A program made the translations under genes and the position numbers. 64,000 nt of DNA, taken from Deferribacteres bacterium (lineage in GTDB: Bacteria; Zhuqueibacterota; Zhuqueibacteria; Zhuqueibacterales; Geothermadaptataceae). Below are positions 17,238 to 26,129 of the stretch, piece by piece (within the stretch, counting starts at the first letter, position 1; each line of letters opens with the position of its first letter). The stretch covers positions 62,001 through 126,000 of the forward strand of contig JACKDE010000006.1 of the NCBI GenBank assembly GCA_020633675.1, written 5' to 3'. The notes beneath the pieces were generated by a model, which made no database searches, was not told the origin of the DNA, and saw only the letters and a program-made list of their open reading frames with translations.

Positions 17238-18371
17238 ATGCCTGCTGTCAAGAATACGCATCGCACAACCGTCGCACAATTGGATGTACCGCCACGCTTG
17301 CTGCTCGGTCCCGGACCTTCAAATGCTCATCCGAGGGTACTGCAGGCACTTGGCATGCGTCAAATTGGTCACCTGGATCCGAAATTTATTGAGCTGATGT
17401 CTGAAACGCAGGAGCTGTTGCGCTATGCATGGCAAACATCGAATCAACTGACGATTCCGGTGAGTGGTACTGGCAGCGCAGCGATGGAAGCGTGTTTCGC
17501 CAATCTGATCGAGCCAGGGGATGTCGTGCTGATCGGCATAAATGGCTATTTCGGCCTGCGGATGGTGGATATGGCCGAGCGCTATGGTGCAGAAGTGAAA
17601 ACGATTACTAAAAAGTGGGGCGAAGTTTTCGAGCTGAATGAACTTACAAAGGCCGTTTCCACGCACAAACCCAGGCTGGTGGGTTTAGTGCATGCTGAAA
17701 CCTCGTCTGGTGCCTGCATGCCGATGGAAGGTATAGGCGATTTGTGTCAACAAAATGATTGTTTGCTTGTTCTCGATACGGTAACAAGTCTCGGCGGCTT
17801 GCCGGTTTTTCTCGATGAATGGGGTGTCGATGCGGCGTATAGTGGCAGCCAAAAATGTTTGAGTTGTCCCCCCGGCATTGCGCCACTGACTTTCGGCCCG
17901 CGCGCGGTTGAAAAACTGAACAATCGGCAGAAAAAGGTAGCGAACTGGTATCTTGATTTGACCATGGTTGGCAAATATTGGGGCAGCGAACGAACCTATC
18001 ATCACACCGCTCCGATAAATATGAACTACGGTCTGCGAGAAGCACTTCGACTCGTTGCCGAAGAAGGCTTGGAGCAGCGCTGGCAGCGCCATCACGACAA
18101 TGCTGAATATTTTTGGAATGGCTTGAAAGAGATCGGCCTGGAGTGCCATGTCGAAGCAGCGCATCGTCTGCCGAGCCTGACAACTGTCCGCGTACCGGAA
18201 GGAGTGGATGCGAAAGCAGTGCAAGTAGAGTTGCTGCAAAAATATAACATCGAAATTGCCGGCGGATTGGGCGAACTGGCTGGCAAAGTCTGGCGTGTGG
18301 GATTGATGGGATTTAACAGTCGCCGGGAAAATGTTACCCTTCTGCTTAACGCGCTCAGAAAGGCAATATAA
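17238..18371 (+). CDS. Class V aminotransferase (alanine/serine-glyoxylate type)
   Basis: PLP enzyme of the AGXT/serine-glyoxylate aminotransferase family, 377 residues. Seen: LLLGPGPSNAHPRV at the N-terminus, the cofactor-phosphate segment SGTGSAAMEA, VHAETSSGA, the LDTVTSLGG Asp region, and the PLP lysine in SGSQKCLSCPPG. It probably moves an amino group between alanine or serine and a 2-oxo acid such as glyoxylate. The FAD/Fe-S 2-hydroxyacid dehydrogenase downstream could provide glyoxylate or a similar oxo acid; this pairing is inference. An AAGGAAG ribosome site precedes the ATG. The last bases and stop lie in a 29-bp tandem duplication. Confidence 0.9.
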   Translation: MPAVKNTHRTTVAQLDVPPRLLLGPGPSNAHPRVLQALGMRQIGHLDPKFIELMSETQELLRYAWQTSNQLTIPVSGTGSAAMEACFANLIEPGDVVLIGINGYFGLRMVDMAERYGAEVKTITKKWGEVFELNELTKAVSTHKPRLVGLVHAETSSGACMPMEGIGDLCQQNDCLLVLDTVTSLGGLPVFLDEWGVDAAYSGSQKCLSCPPGIAPLTFGPRAVEKLNNRQKKVANWYLDLTMVGKYWGSERTYHHTAPINMNYGLREALRLVAEEGLEQRWQRHHDNAEYFWNGLKEIGLECHVEAAHRLPSLTTVRVPEGVDAKAVQVELLQKYNIEIAGGLGELAGKVWRVGLMGFNSRRENVTLLLNALRKAI

Positions 18372-18639
18372 GCTCGCATTTAATCAGAAAGGCAATATAA
18401 GCTCGCATTTAAATGGAGAGAATATTGTTTCAGAAAACCAACAGGACAAAAAAAGCAAAGCCCCATTTGCAAGTGGCATTCGAAAAGGTATTGCAATTGG
18501 TGTAGCGATGGGAGCAGGTATCGGCGCGGCACTGGATAATCTCGCAATTGGCATCGGCGTCGGTGTTGCGTTGGGAGTCGCGTTGGGTAAACTGGCTTTT
18601 TCGCCACGATCAGAAAACGAAAATTCACGAGACAATTAA
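18331..18639 (+). CDS. Short glycine-zipper membrane protein
   Basis: The conserved-looking part (about 50-95 of this frame) is a run of G-x-x-x-G steps, GIRKGIAIGVAMGAGIGAAL and GIGVGVALGVALG, which should form one or two tightly packed membrane helices. I do not know a specific function. The only ordinary start is the ATG at 18331, which overlaps the aminotransferase gene by 41 bases. An ATT at 18424, five bases after GGAG, would give 71 residues without overlap and may be the true start. It lies 22 bases before the dehydrogenase gene. Confidence 0.6.
   Translation: MLPFCLTRSERQYKLAFNQKGNISSHLNGENIVSENQQDKKSKAPFASGIRKGIAIGVAMGAGIGAALDNLAIGIGVGVALGVALGKLAFSPRSENENSRDN
18355..18412. repeat. 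Exact 29-bp tandem duplication across a stop codon
   Basis: Bases 18355-18383 and 18384-18412 are identical (each begins TCAGAAAGGCAATATAAGCT). The first copy holds the final codons and TAA of the aminotransferase gene; the second is untranslated in that frame. With no decay between copies, it appears to be recent. Confidence 0.95.
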
Positions 18640-18661
18640 GTCCTTAAAACAGGCATTTCAA

Positions 18662-21592
18662 ATGTCGAAAAATGCACGATTGCAGGATTACTTCAGCGCG
18701 CTGGCAAAGGTCGCTGCAGGAGATATCCGTACTGATCAGTACTCGCGGATGTTGTACAGCACCGATGCCAGCATATACCAGGTCATGCCTTTTGGCGTGT
18801 TCCTTCCGGAAAACATGGAAGATGTACAGGCCGCCGTGGAGTTGTCAGCCCAATATGGCGTGCCCATTCTGCCGCGAACCAGTGGCAGCAGCCTCGCCGG
18901 GCAAGCCGTCAATGAAGCCGTTGTTATCGATTTCACAAAATATTTGAATCGCATCATTGAAGTTAATGTTGAAGAAAAATGGGTGTGTGTCCAGCCAGGA
19001 CTTGTTCTCGACGCATTGAATGCGCGTTTAAAACAGCATGACTTGCAATTCGGCCCGGACCCGGCCAGCAGCAATCGTGCGGCAATTGGCGGCATCGTTG
19101 CCAACAACTCCACCGGCAGCCATTCGATATTGTATGGTATGACAGCTGACCATGTTTTGGCGACGAAAGTTTTTCTCAACGATGGGAGTGAAGCTGAATT
19201 TTCTGCGCTGGACGATGCCACCCTCGCTCAAAAAGCAAATGGGGCCGGGCTTGAAAATCAGATTTATGCGCGCATCAGCGAGCTTGCGGACAGCAAAGCC
19301 GATGCGATTCGCACAGGCACGCCGCGACATTGGCGGCGCTGCGGCGGCTACAATATCGATCGGTTTGTCGCAGAGGGTATTACCTACAAAGTGCCACAAC
19401 AGCCTGGCTTTAACCTGGCAAAACTGATCTGTGGTTCAGAAGGCACACTGGCTGTTATGTCAGAGATCACACTCAACCTGGTACCGACACCGCAAAAAAC
19501 TGGCCTGGCAATTGTGCAGTTCCAAAATCTCTACGAGGCGTTGTCAGCCACACCGATCATTCTGGAAGTCAATCCGTCAGCAGTGGAGCTGCTGGATCAT
19601 CTTGGGCTGTCACTGTGCCGGAAAACGCCGCAGTTTGCCCGTCTGTTGAAGTCGTTTTTGTCCGGCGATCCAAATTGCCTTCTGATTACCGAATTTTATG
19701 GTGAGAGTGAAAACGAACTTCTGGCCAAAATCGAAAATCTGGCAAAGCATCTGAAAAGCAACCTGGTGAACGCGGAAGTTGTGCCGGCGATGGATGCTCG
19801 CACCCAACAAAATGTCTGGGCTGTGCGGAAGGCTGGACTCGGCTTGATGATGAGTATTAAAGGCGATCACAAACCCATTCCGTTTATCGAAGATGCTGCT
19901 GTGCCGGTTGAGCATTTGGCGGATTATGTTACGCAGATCGAAAAATTCTGCAATGATCTCGGCAGCCAGGTTGCCTACTATGCGCATGCCAGTGCGGGCT
20001 GCGTGCACATCCGGCCATTGATCAACGCAAAAGTCGCCTCTGACATTGAAAAGCTGCCAAAGATTTCGCAGTTTTCGGTGCAATTACTGGGCGAGTTTGG
20101 CGGCTCGCTTTCAAGTGAGCATGGCGATGGTCGCAGCCGAAGCTGGATGAATGAACGTTTTTACGGCAAAGAACTGTACGGCATCTATAAGGAAATCAAG
20201 AAAGCATTCGACCCCGAAAATCGCCTCAATCCCGGCATGATTGTCGATCCACAACATATCACTGAAAACCTGCGCTATGGTGATGGCTACAGCACCATTC
20301 AGTTAGAGACAGGCTACGATTTTTCGGAAGAGCAAGGCTTCCATCGCGCAGTTGAAATGTGCAACGGCGCAGCGATTTGTCGTAAAAGCGGCAATGGCAC
20401 CATGTGCCCGAGTTTTATGGTGACCCATGAGGAAGAGCACAGCACACGGGGCCGTGCCAATGCGTTACGGGCAGCACTCTCCGGCAAACTACCGGCTGGT
20501 TCGCTTACCAGCAAGCGCATGTTCGAGGTCATGGATTTGTGCATCGAATGCAAGGCATGCAAGTCGGAATGCCCGTCTTCGGTGGACATGGCCAAGATTA
20601 AATTTGAATTTTTAGGGCAATATTATCGCAAGAATCGCGTGCCATTGCGATCTCGTCTGTTTGCAGACGTGGCAAAATTCAACAGGCTCAGCAAGGGTGT
20701 ACTCAAGCCGGTGACCAATTTCATCTATCGCTCCAGGTTTGTACGTTCAGCCATGCACGCGCTGCTCGGGATAGCCATGGAACGTGAGCTACCTGCGCTT
20801 GCCCCGATCTCATTTGTGACATGGTTTGAGGACCGCGATCGCCGGCAAACCGCACCGGCGGAATATGGACAGGTCGTGCTGTTTTGTGATACCTTCAACA
20901 ACTATCACGAGCCGAGCGTATTGATTGCGGCAACCGAAATCTTGGAAAAGCTTGGTTATGAAGTGATTTTATCTCACCAGGCATGCTGTGGGCGACCGAT
21001 GATTTCGAAGGGGCTGGTCGAGAAAGCGAGGAAGGCGGCCCTATCCACGGTTGAGGCGCTTCATCCTTTTGCAGAAAAAGGCCTGCCTGTTATTGGCCTG
21101 GAGCCAAGCTGCTTGCTGACATTCCGTGACGAAAATCTATCGCTGCTACCCGGTGATGAGCATGCTAAAACACTTGCAGAGCGCAGCTATCTTTTTGAAG
21201 AATTTATAGCAAAAATTGCAGTGGAGCGTGATCTCAGGACAGCATTTGCTGCGGGTAATCGCCGTGTGTTGCTGCACGGTCATTGCCACCAGAAATCCGT
21301 GGTCGGCACTGAGCCGGTAACACAGATGTTGCGCCTGCCAGATGGCACCATCACCGAAGAAGTCGACTCTGGCTGTTGCGGCATGGCGGGCTCATTCGGC
21401 TACGAATCCGAGCATGTCGAGATTTCTCTGAAGATGGCGGAACGCAGTCTGTTGCCCGCCGTTCGCGGCGCTGCGCCTGATACTGCTATCGCAGCCAGCG
21501 GCTTCAGCTGTCGCCACCAAATCCAGCATGGCAGTGGACGTCGGGCTTTGCATCCTGTCGAAATTTTGCATCAGGCTCTGCTGGGAGATTAG
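18662..21592 (+). CDS. FAD-linked and Fe-S dehydrogenase (D-2-hydroxyacid type)
   Basis: A 976-residue fusion of a GlcD/D-lactate-dehydrogenase-like flavoprotein with a GlpC-like Fe-S module. The PCMH-type FAD domain (about 35-260) carries PRTSGSSLAGQAVNE and the GGIVANNSTGSHS loop. An FAD-oxidase C-terminal domain follows (to about 530, HASAGCVHIRP and GEFGGSLSSEHGDGRS). Then come Fe-S Cys sets (including CIECKACKSECP) and two CCG repeats (CCGRPM and CCGMAGSF). It probably oxidises glycolate, D-lactate or 2-hydroxyglutarate and passes electrons to quinone. The frame is open back to 18548, but the ATG at 18662 matches the family start. Confidence 0.9.
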   Translation: MSKNARLQDYFSALAKVAAGDIRTDQYSRMLYSTDASIYQVMPFGVFLPENMEDVQAAVELSAQYGVPILPRTSGSSLAGQAVNEAVVIDFTKYLNRIIEVNVEEKWVCVQPGLVLDALNARLKQHDLQFGPDPASSNRAAIGGIVANNSTGSHSILYGMTADHVLATKVFLNDGSEAEFSALDDATLAQKANGAGLENQIYARISELADSKADAIRTGTPRHWRRCGGYNIDRFVAEGITYKVPQQPGFNLAKLICGSEGTLAVMSEITLNLVPTPQKTGLAIVQFQNLYEALSATPIILEVNPSAVELLDHLGLSLCRKTPQFARLLKSFLSGDPNCLLITEFYGESENELLAKIENLAKHLKSNLVNAEVVPAMDARTQQNVWAVRKAGLGLMMSIKGDHKPIPFIEDAAVPVEHLADYVTQIEKFCNDLGSQVAYYAHASAGCVHIRPLINAKVASDIEKLPKISQFSVQLLGEFGGSLSSEHGDGRSRSWMNERFYGKELYGIYKEIKKAFDPENRLNPGMIVDPQHITENLRYGDGYSTIQLETGYDFSEEQGFHRAVEMCNGAAICRKSGNGTMCPSFMVTHEEEHSTRGRANALRAALSGKLPAGSLTSKRMFEVMDLCIECKACKSECPSSVDMAKIKFEFLGQYYRKNRVPLRSRLFADVAKFNRLSKGVLKPVTNFIYRSRFVRSAMHALLGIAMERELPALAPISFVTWFEDRDRRQTAPAEYGQVVLFCDTFNNYHEPSVLIAATEILEKLGYEVILSHQACCGRPMISKGLVEKARKAALSTVEALHPFAEKGLPVIGLEPSCLLTFRDENLSLLPGDEHAKTLAERSYLFEEFIAKIAVERDLRTAFAAGNRRVLLHGHCHQKSVVGTEPVTQMLRLPDGTITEEVDSGCCGMAGSFGYESEHVEISLKMAERSLLPAVRGAAPDTAIAASGFSCRHQIQHGSGRRALHPVEILHQALLGD

Positions 21593-21677
21593 CTCACGGT
21601 ACGCTTTTACAATCTTCACTGAAAGACTTAGTGCATCACATCATTTTGCTGCCTCTTAGTTTACCGGAAAACCAATT

Positions 21678-22871
21678 ATGAGACCAGACTGCTTCGTTGT
21701 TCATTATCATGAAATCGCGCTTAAAGGACAGAATCGCGTTTTTTTTGAACGCAAATTGCGCCAAAATATATTGTGGACAGCCGGTAAACTCGGCATTCGT
21801 GAAGTACGATTGTTGCGCGGACGCATATTGGTTTTTCCGACCGCGCAATACGATATCGACGGCTTGATAGCTGCGTTGAAAAATGTTTTTGGCATCGCCT
21901 ATTTTGCTCCAGCCTACAAAGCCGCTCAAGACCCGGATGCGATTACTGAAATTGCGTTAAAACTTGCCGACTCTCACACGTTTTCAAGCTTCAGAATATC
22001 AACGCAGCGCGCTAAAAAGACCTTTCCAATGGGATCGGTGCAGTTGAACAGCCACATCGGTACGCTTGTGCAAAAAAAGACGGGTGCGCGTGTTGACTTA
22101 AAAAAGGCAGAGTTCACCATCTTTATCGAAATATTCGATAGCGATGCGATACTCTATTGTGAGCGGATTGAAGGAGCGGGAGGATTGCCAGTCGGAGTGA
22201 GCAACACGGCAGCAGTATTACTTTCATCCGGTATTGACTCACCCGTGGCTGCTTACAAAATCATGCGTCGTGGCGTGAATCTCGTTTTTGTGCATTTTCA
22301 CAGCATGCCGGTCACCAGTGCGGCGTCGGTCGAAAATACCAAGAGGTTGGTGCAGCGTCTCGCAAGACATCAAAAAAAAGCAAAACTTTACCTGGTGCCT
22401 TTCCTCGAAATCCAGCAACATATCACCAGCTTAACCCCGCCAAGTTATCGTGTCTTGCTGTATCGGCGCATGATGATGCGTATTGCTGAAAAATTCGCGT
22501 TCAAAAATAAAGGAAAGGCGCTGGTTACGGGCGAGAACGTTGGACAGGTGGCCTCGCAAACATTGCCGAACATGCTGGCGATCAACGAAGTTGCCCATTT
22601 GCCAGTGCTGCGTCCACTTGCCGGTGATGACAAGCAGGACATTATCAACTTCGCCCAAAAAATCGGCACTTTTGCTATTTCGATTGAACCGTATGACGAT
22701 TGTTGTTCACTATTTGTACCGGACAATCCTGAAACCAGTGCGAAACCGGATAAAATCATGGAATATGAACAGAATCTGCCAATCGACCAGCTCGTCAAAA
22801 CTGCGGTGAAGGAAACTGAGATGATCATCCTTGGCAAAAATGGAAAGGACTCTGCAAAGCAAAATGGTTGA
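21678..22871 (+). CDS. thiI: tRNA 4-thiouridine synthetase ThiI, without rhodanese domain
   Basis: Adenylates U8 of tRNA and inserts sulfur; homologues also serve thiamine thiazole synthesis. Domains: an N-terminal ferredoxin-like part and THUMP domain (about 60-165), then a PP-loop ATPase with LLSSGIDSPVAAY near 180. A DDCCSLFVP segment follows near the end, as in B. subtilis-type ThiI. At 397 residues it lacks the C-terminal rhodanese domain of E. coli ThiI, so a separate sulfur donor is needed. It overlaps trmI by eight bases. Confidence 0.93.
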   Translation: MRPDCFVVHYHEIALKGQNRVFFERKLRQNILWTAGKLGIREVRLLRGRILVFPTAQYDIDGLIAALKNVFGIAYFAPAYKAAQDPDAITEIALKLADSHTFSSFRISTQRAKKTFPMGSVQLNSHIGTLVQKKTGARVDLKKAEFTIFIEIFDSDAILYCERIEGAGGLPVGVSNTAAVLLSSGIDSPVAAYKIMRRGVNLVFVHFHSMPVTSAASVENTKRLVQRLARHQKKAKLYLVPFLEIQQHITSLTPPSYRVLLYRRMMMRIAEKFAFKNKGKALVTGENVGQVASQTLPNMLAINEVAHLPVLRPLAGDDKQDIINFAQKIGTFAISIEPYDDCCSLFVPDNPETSAKPDKIMEYEQNLPIDQLVKTAVKETEMIILGKNGKDSAKQNG

Positions 22872-23655
22872 CTATAGCAAATTATTCAGCGAGGGCGAGC
22901 CAGTTCTTTTTCTCGATCAAAAGGATCGCGAATATTACGATATTCTGAAGTCAGGAAAACAGAAGAATATCCGTGGTGATATCCTGATACACGATGAAAT
23001 CATCGGGAAACAAGAAGGATTCCGTTTGATTTCAAAACGCAATAATTTTTTTCGAGTGTTTCGGCCGACCCTGGCAGAGTATACGCGCTTGATGCGCCGC
23101 GGCGCTCAGGTGATTTATGCAAAGGATATAAGCCATATATTGGTGTGGGCTGATATTTACCCCGGTGCGAAGGTTGTCGAATGCGGGTTGGGTTCCGGGG
23201 CATTAACTTCATTCCTGTTGCGCGCAGTGGGAGGTCGAGGCAAGGTGATCAGTTATGAAATACGGCCTGATTTTATCAATAATGCGACCAAAAATATCGA
23301 TACATTTGTTGGCCTGAAAAAGAATCACACGGTGCGCGAAATTGACATTTACGAGCAATTCGTAGATAAAAATGTCGATCGGCTGATACTGGATGTACCC
23401 GAACCGTGGCGCGCGGTCGCTTCCGCGGCAGATGCTTTGCGTCCTGGTGCTGTACTGTGCTCTTATTCACCAACTATTTTGCAGGTCAGAGATTTTGTGC
23501 AAAAGTTGCATGAGTTGAAAACATTTACCCGCATTCAGACCCACGAAATTATGCTGCGGGAATGGAAGGTCGATGACGTTAGCGTGCGGCCTATGTTGCG
23601 CATGGTGGCTCACACAGCATTTCTCACCACGGCCAGAAAATATCAGGTTGACTAA
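22864..23655 (+). CDS. trmI: tRNA (adenine-58-N1)-methyltransferase TrmI
   Basis: SAM-dependent enzyme making m1A58 in the T-loop of tRNAs. The small N-terminal barrel (KDREYYDILKSGKQKNIRGD) is followed by the Rossmann core: motif I VVECGLGSGALTSFLL, the acidic SYEIRPDF strand, and the active-site DVPEPWRA, which is the family's D-P-W signature. The frame opens at a TTG (22831), but the ATG at 22864 downstream of GGAAAGGA gives the typical N-terminus and 263 residues. It pairs with thiI as a tRNA-modification unit. Confidence 0.92.
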   Translation: MVDYSKLFSEGEPVLFLDQKDREYYDILKSGKQKNIRGDILIHDEIIGKQEGFRLISKRNNFFRVFRPTLAEYTRLMRRGAQVIYAKDISHILVWADIYPGAKVVECGLGSGALTSFLLRAVGGRGKVISYEIRPDFINNATKNIDTFVGLKKNHTVREIDIYEQFVDKNVDRLILDVPEPWRAVASAADALRPGAVLCSYSPTILQVRDFVQKLHELKTFTRIQTHEIMLREWKVDDVSVRPMLRMVAHTAFLTTARKYQVD

Positions 23656-23922
23656 AATATTCAGACAATTCTTGCTTACTTGGATTATTTACACCAGCCC
23701 CAAAGAACGCCTTCAGGATAATCCAATATTTTCAGAAATCAACCGAACTTGACACGCAAGATGTAGCCAAAAGTTCTTCGCGCTGCAGGCATTAAGCTAT
23801 GTGCAAAAATCCGGCAGTGATTTTGCGCTTGCATCTCTATCTGTGTCCTGTTACATTTTTGTCATTCTATGGCGGATACTCCCTGTGTGAATTATCGTTT
23901 TACGATTTGAGGCACCCGAATT

Positions 23923-25377
23923 ATGGCCCCGAATAAGAGATGGCGGAAGGTGATTGGCAAAGCAAGCATTGAGTTTTTGCTCAGCTCTCGCCAGGATCAA
24001 GTAATCAATATCGAAGGGGATGCTTTTAAAATCGGTACTGGCGCGAAGTGCGAAATCAAATTCGATCCGATCATTGATGCGGATGTTGCCGATTTTCATG
24101 CCACCCTGATCTATCAAGCTGGAAAGTGGTTTATTGTCCCCCAAGATGGCGCAAAGATTTGGGTGAATGAGAAGCAGGTCGGCAAATACCTCGAGGTACC
24201 GAACGGCAGTATGCTATTTTTAGGCCGACCGATGGGGCCCGGCATTCGTGTTTTTGGACAAACCGAGTCAACAATCAGCCGGCGCACTCTGGCGATTTTA
24301 CTATCCCGCGGTGCAAAACAGGGACGGATGGTCAGCGCGGCAGCAAATCTGGTTGCGGAGGAGGCCCGCAAGGATAAAGAGCGTTTTCGCAAAACCATTT
24401 TTAAAATGAAAAAGCTGCAGACCAAGCGTTCTCAAAAACTGGTTTTGGCATTGCTGGCCGTGGCCTTCCTGGGCGGAGCCGGAATTATTTATCAATATAA
24501 TAAGCTTGCCAACTTGCGTGTCATTGCCGAGGGCATTTTCTATCAGATGAAGTCTCTGGAAATTCAGATTGCGCAACAACAATTGCGTGGCCTCGATGCC
24601 AGCGCTGAGCGTTCACAATTGGCCGAGCTGAGCAAAAGCTACGACAGCTACTTGGAAGAATTGGATATTGGCAGAGGCTTTCGTGGTTATGAAGATAAGT
24701 TGATTTTACGCATGGCGCGCATCTTTGGTGAAAGCGAACTGGAAATGCCTGCAGAATTTTCCGAGACGGTGAAAGCATACATCAGAAAATGGCAAAGTTC
24801 GCCGCGTCTGAATGAATCGATCATGCGTTCGCTCCAATTTGAGTATGTCGAGCCCATTGTCAAGGCGATGTTCAAGGAAGGGTTGCCGCCCCACTATTAT
24901 TATCTCGCCTTGCAGGAGAGCGATTTTGACACCAGTAAAGTCGGCCCGCGCACGCGTATCGGTATTGCCAAAGGCATGTGGCAATTTATGCCCGCCACTG
25001 CACTCCAATACGGCTTGAAAATCGGGCCACTGGCGAATGTGCGAGTGACCGATCCTCGTGATGAACGCCACTATTTCGAAAAATCGACTGAGGCTGCTGC
25101 TGAGTATTTGAAGCGTATTTATAGTACAGAGGCGCAGGCTTCCGGTTTGCTGGTGATCGCCTCATACAATTACGGCGAAAATCGCGTACGCAGCTTGATT
25201 CGCAGCATGGAAGAAAATCCGCGCGAACGTAATTTTTGGAGCTTAATGCGTAAATTCCAACTCCCCAAGCAAACACGTGATTATGTCTTTTATATCTTTT
25301 CAGCTGCCGTGATTTGTGAAGATCCGGAGTATTTCGGTTTCAAGTTTTCCAATCCGTTAGCCGACTTTCTCGGATAG
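23923..25377 (+). CDS. FHA-like domain, membrane helix and lytic transglycosylase fusion
   Basis: 484 residues in three parts. Residues 15-110 resemble an FHA domain (INIEGDAFKIGTGAKCEI, then DADVADFHATLIYQAGKWFI). A basic segment and a membrane helix (172-190) follow. A coiled stalk (200-245) leads to an SLT/goose-lysozyme-like domain (310-425) with catalytic-type E332 in ALQESDFD, GMWQFMPATA and VIASYNYGENRV. The layout puts the FHA-like part in the cytoplasm and the murein-cutting part in the periplasm. The usual FHA Ser-Arg pair is replaced (VADFHA in place of vSRxHA), so phosphothreonine binding is doubtful. Exact role unknown. Confidence 0.85.
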   Translation: MAPNKRWRKVIGKASIEFLLSSRQDQVINIEGDAFKIGTGAKCEIKFDPIIDADVADFHATLIYQAGKWFIVPQDGAKIWVNEKQVGKYLEVPNGSMLFLGRPMGPGIRVFGQTESTISRRTLAILLSRGAKQGRMVSAAANLVAEEARKDKERFRKTIFKMKKLQTKRSQKLVLALLAVAFLGGAGIIYQYNKLANLRVIAEGIFYQMKSLEIQIAQQQLRGLDASAERSQLAELSKSYDSYLEELDIGRGFRGYEDKLILRMARIFGESELEMPAEFSETVKAYIRKWQSSPRLNESIMRSLQFEYVEPIVKAMFKEGLPPHYYYLALQESDFDTSKVGPRTRIGIAKGMWQFMPATALQYGLKIGPLANVRVTDPRDERHYFEKSTEAAAEYLKRIYSTEAQASGLLVIASYNYGENRVRSLIRSMEENPRERNFWSLMRKFQLPKQTRDYVFYIFSAAVICEDPEYFGFKFSNPLADFLG

Positions 25378-25401
25378 ATTCATTGAGCGCTTAATGGGGG
25401 A

Positions 25402-25917
25402 TCAGAAGAGATTGCCAAGCAGAACGACCTCATCTTTCGGCCATTTTTGGTCACCAAGCTTGCAAACCATCGCGCCTGGTATATTGCTAAGCTGTTCTCC
25501 CCGTTTGAAGTGTAAATTTGAGACCTCGACGTATCCACTTGAGGTGTAAATCGCGGCATCGCCGCAAAGTGCAGCAAAGGGGAATTTTTTGGCGCGAAAT
25601 AAAGCATGTGCCCGGAGCAGTATAGCGCGCACAAGTCCCTGGCGCCGGTATTCAGGGTGTACACATACTTCTGCAACCCCGCCAATCGTCATTTTTTGAG
25701 CGTTGTGAATGATGGTCTTCTCGTGCGCCGCGACATGCGCCACGAGTTTCTCCTTGTCTGCTATTATCCAGCGGTGTATTGGCGGATCGATGAAATAACG
25801 TCGTTTCTGAAAAACTTCATCGCCCGGCTTGGTAAAGCAAACAGTAAGCAATCTTCGCAAGGCTTGGTCCAAGCTGTTGTCAACATCTTTGTCGGCAATA
25901 TACTGAATGGGGTACAT
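25402..25917 (-). CDS. GNAT-family N-acetyltransferase
   Basis: 171 residues with the acetyl-CoA-binding motif A as VAEVCVHPEYRRQGLVRAIL (about 81-100), where RRQGLV matches Q/R-x-x-G-x-G/A. A C-terminal part contains GDAAIYTSSGY, as in Eis-like or MSMEG-type GNATs. The substrate cannot be read from the sequence. It is convergent with the transglycosylase gene (24 bases between stops) and divergent from the ECF ATPase gene. Confidence 0.85.
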   Translation of the reverse strand: MYPIQYIADKDVDNSLDQALRRLLTVCFTKPGDEVFQKRRYFIDPPIHRWIIADKEKLVAHVAAHEKTIIHNAQKMTIGGVAEVCVHPEYRRQGLVRAILLRAHALFRAKKFPFAALCGDAAIYTSSGYVEVSNLHFKRGEQLSNIPGAMVCKLGDQKWPKDEVVLLGNLF

Positions 25918-26129
25918 TACACTCCTCTTATGCTTTTAAATGGGTTAGTTGCTTTTTTTATAAAATCCTCGTTCAAACGCAAGTCCAAATTCCGGAGTGT
26001 TTCATTTTTTGGTGTTCGGTGCCAAGATTGTGCTTGCAATTCAACCATGCAGCCAGTATACTTTACATTTCATCCAAAGAATAGCAATATCAAGATGTTA
26101 GCAAGCCTAATGACTAAAAAAAGAAAATT

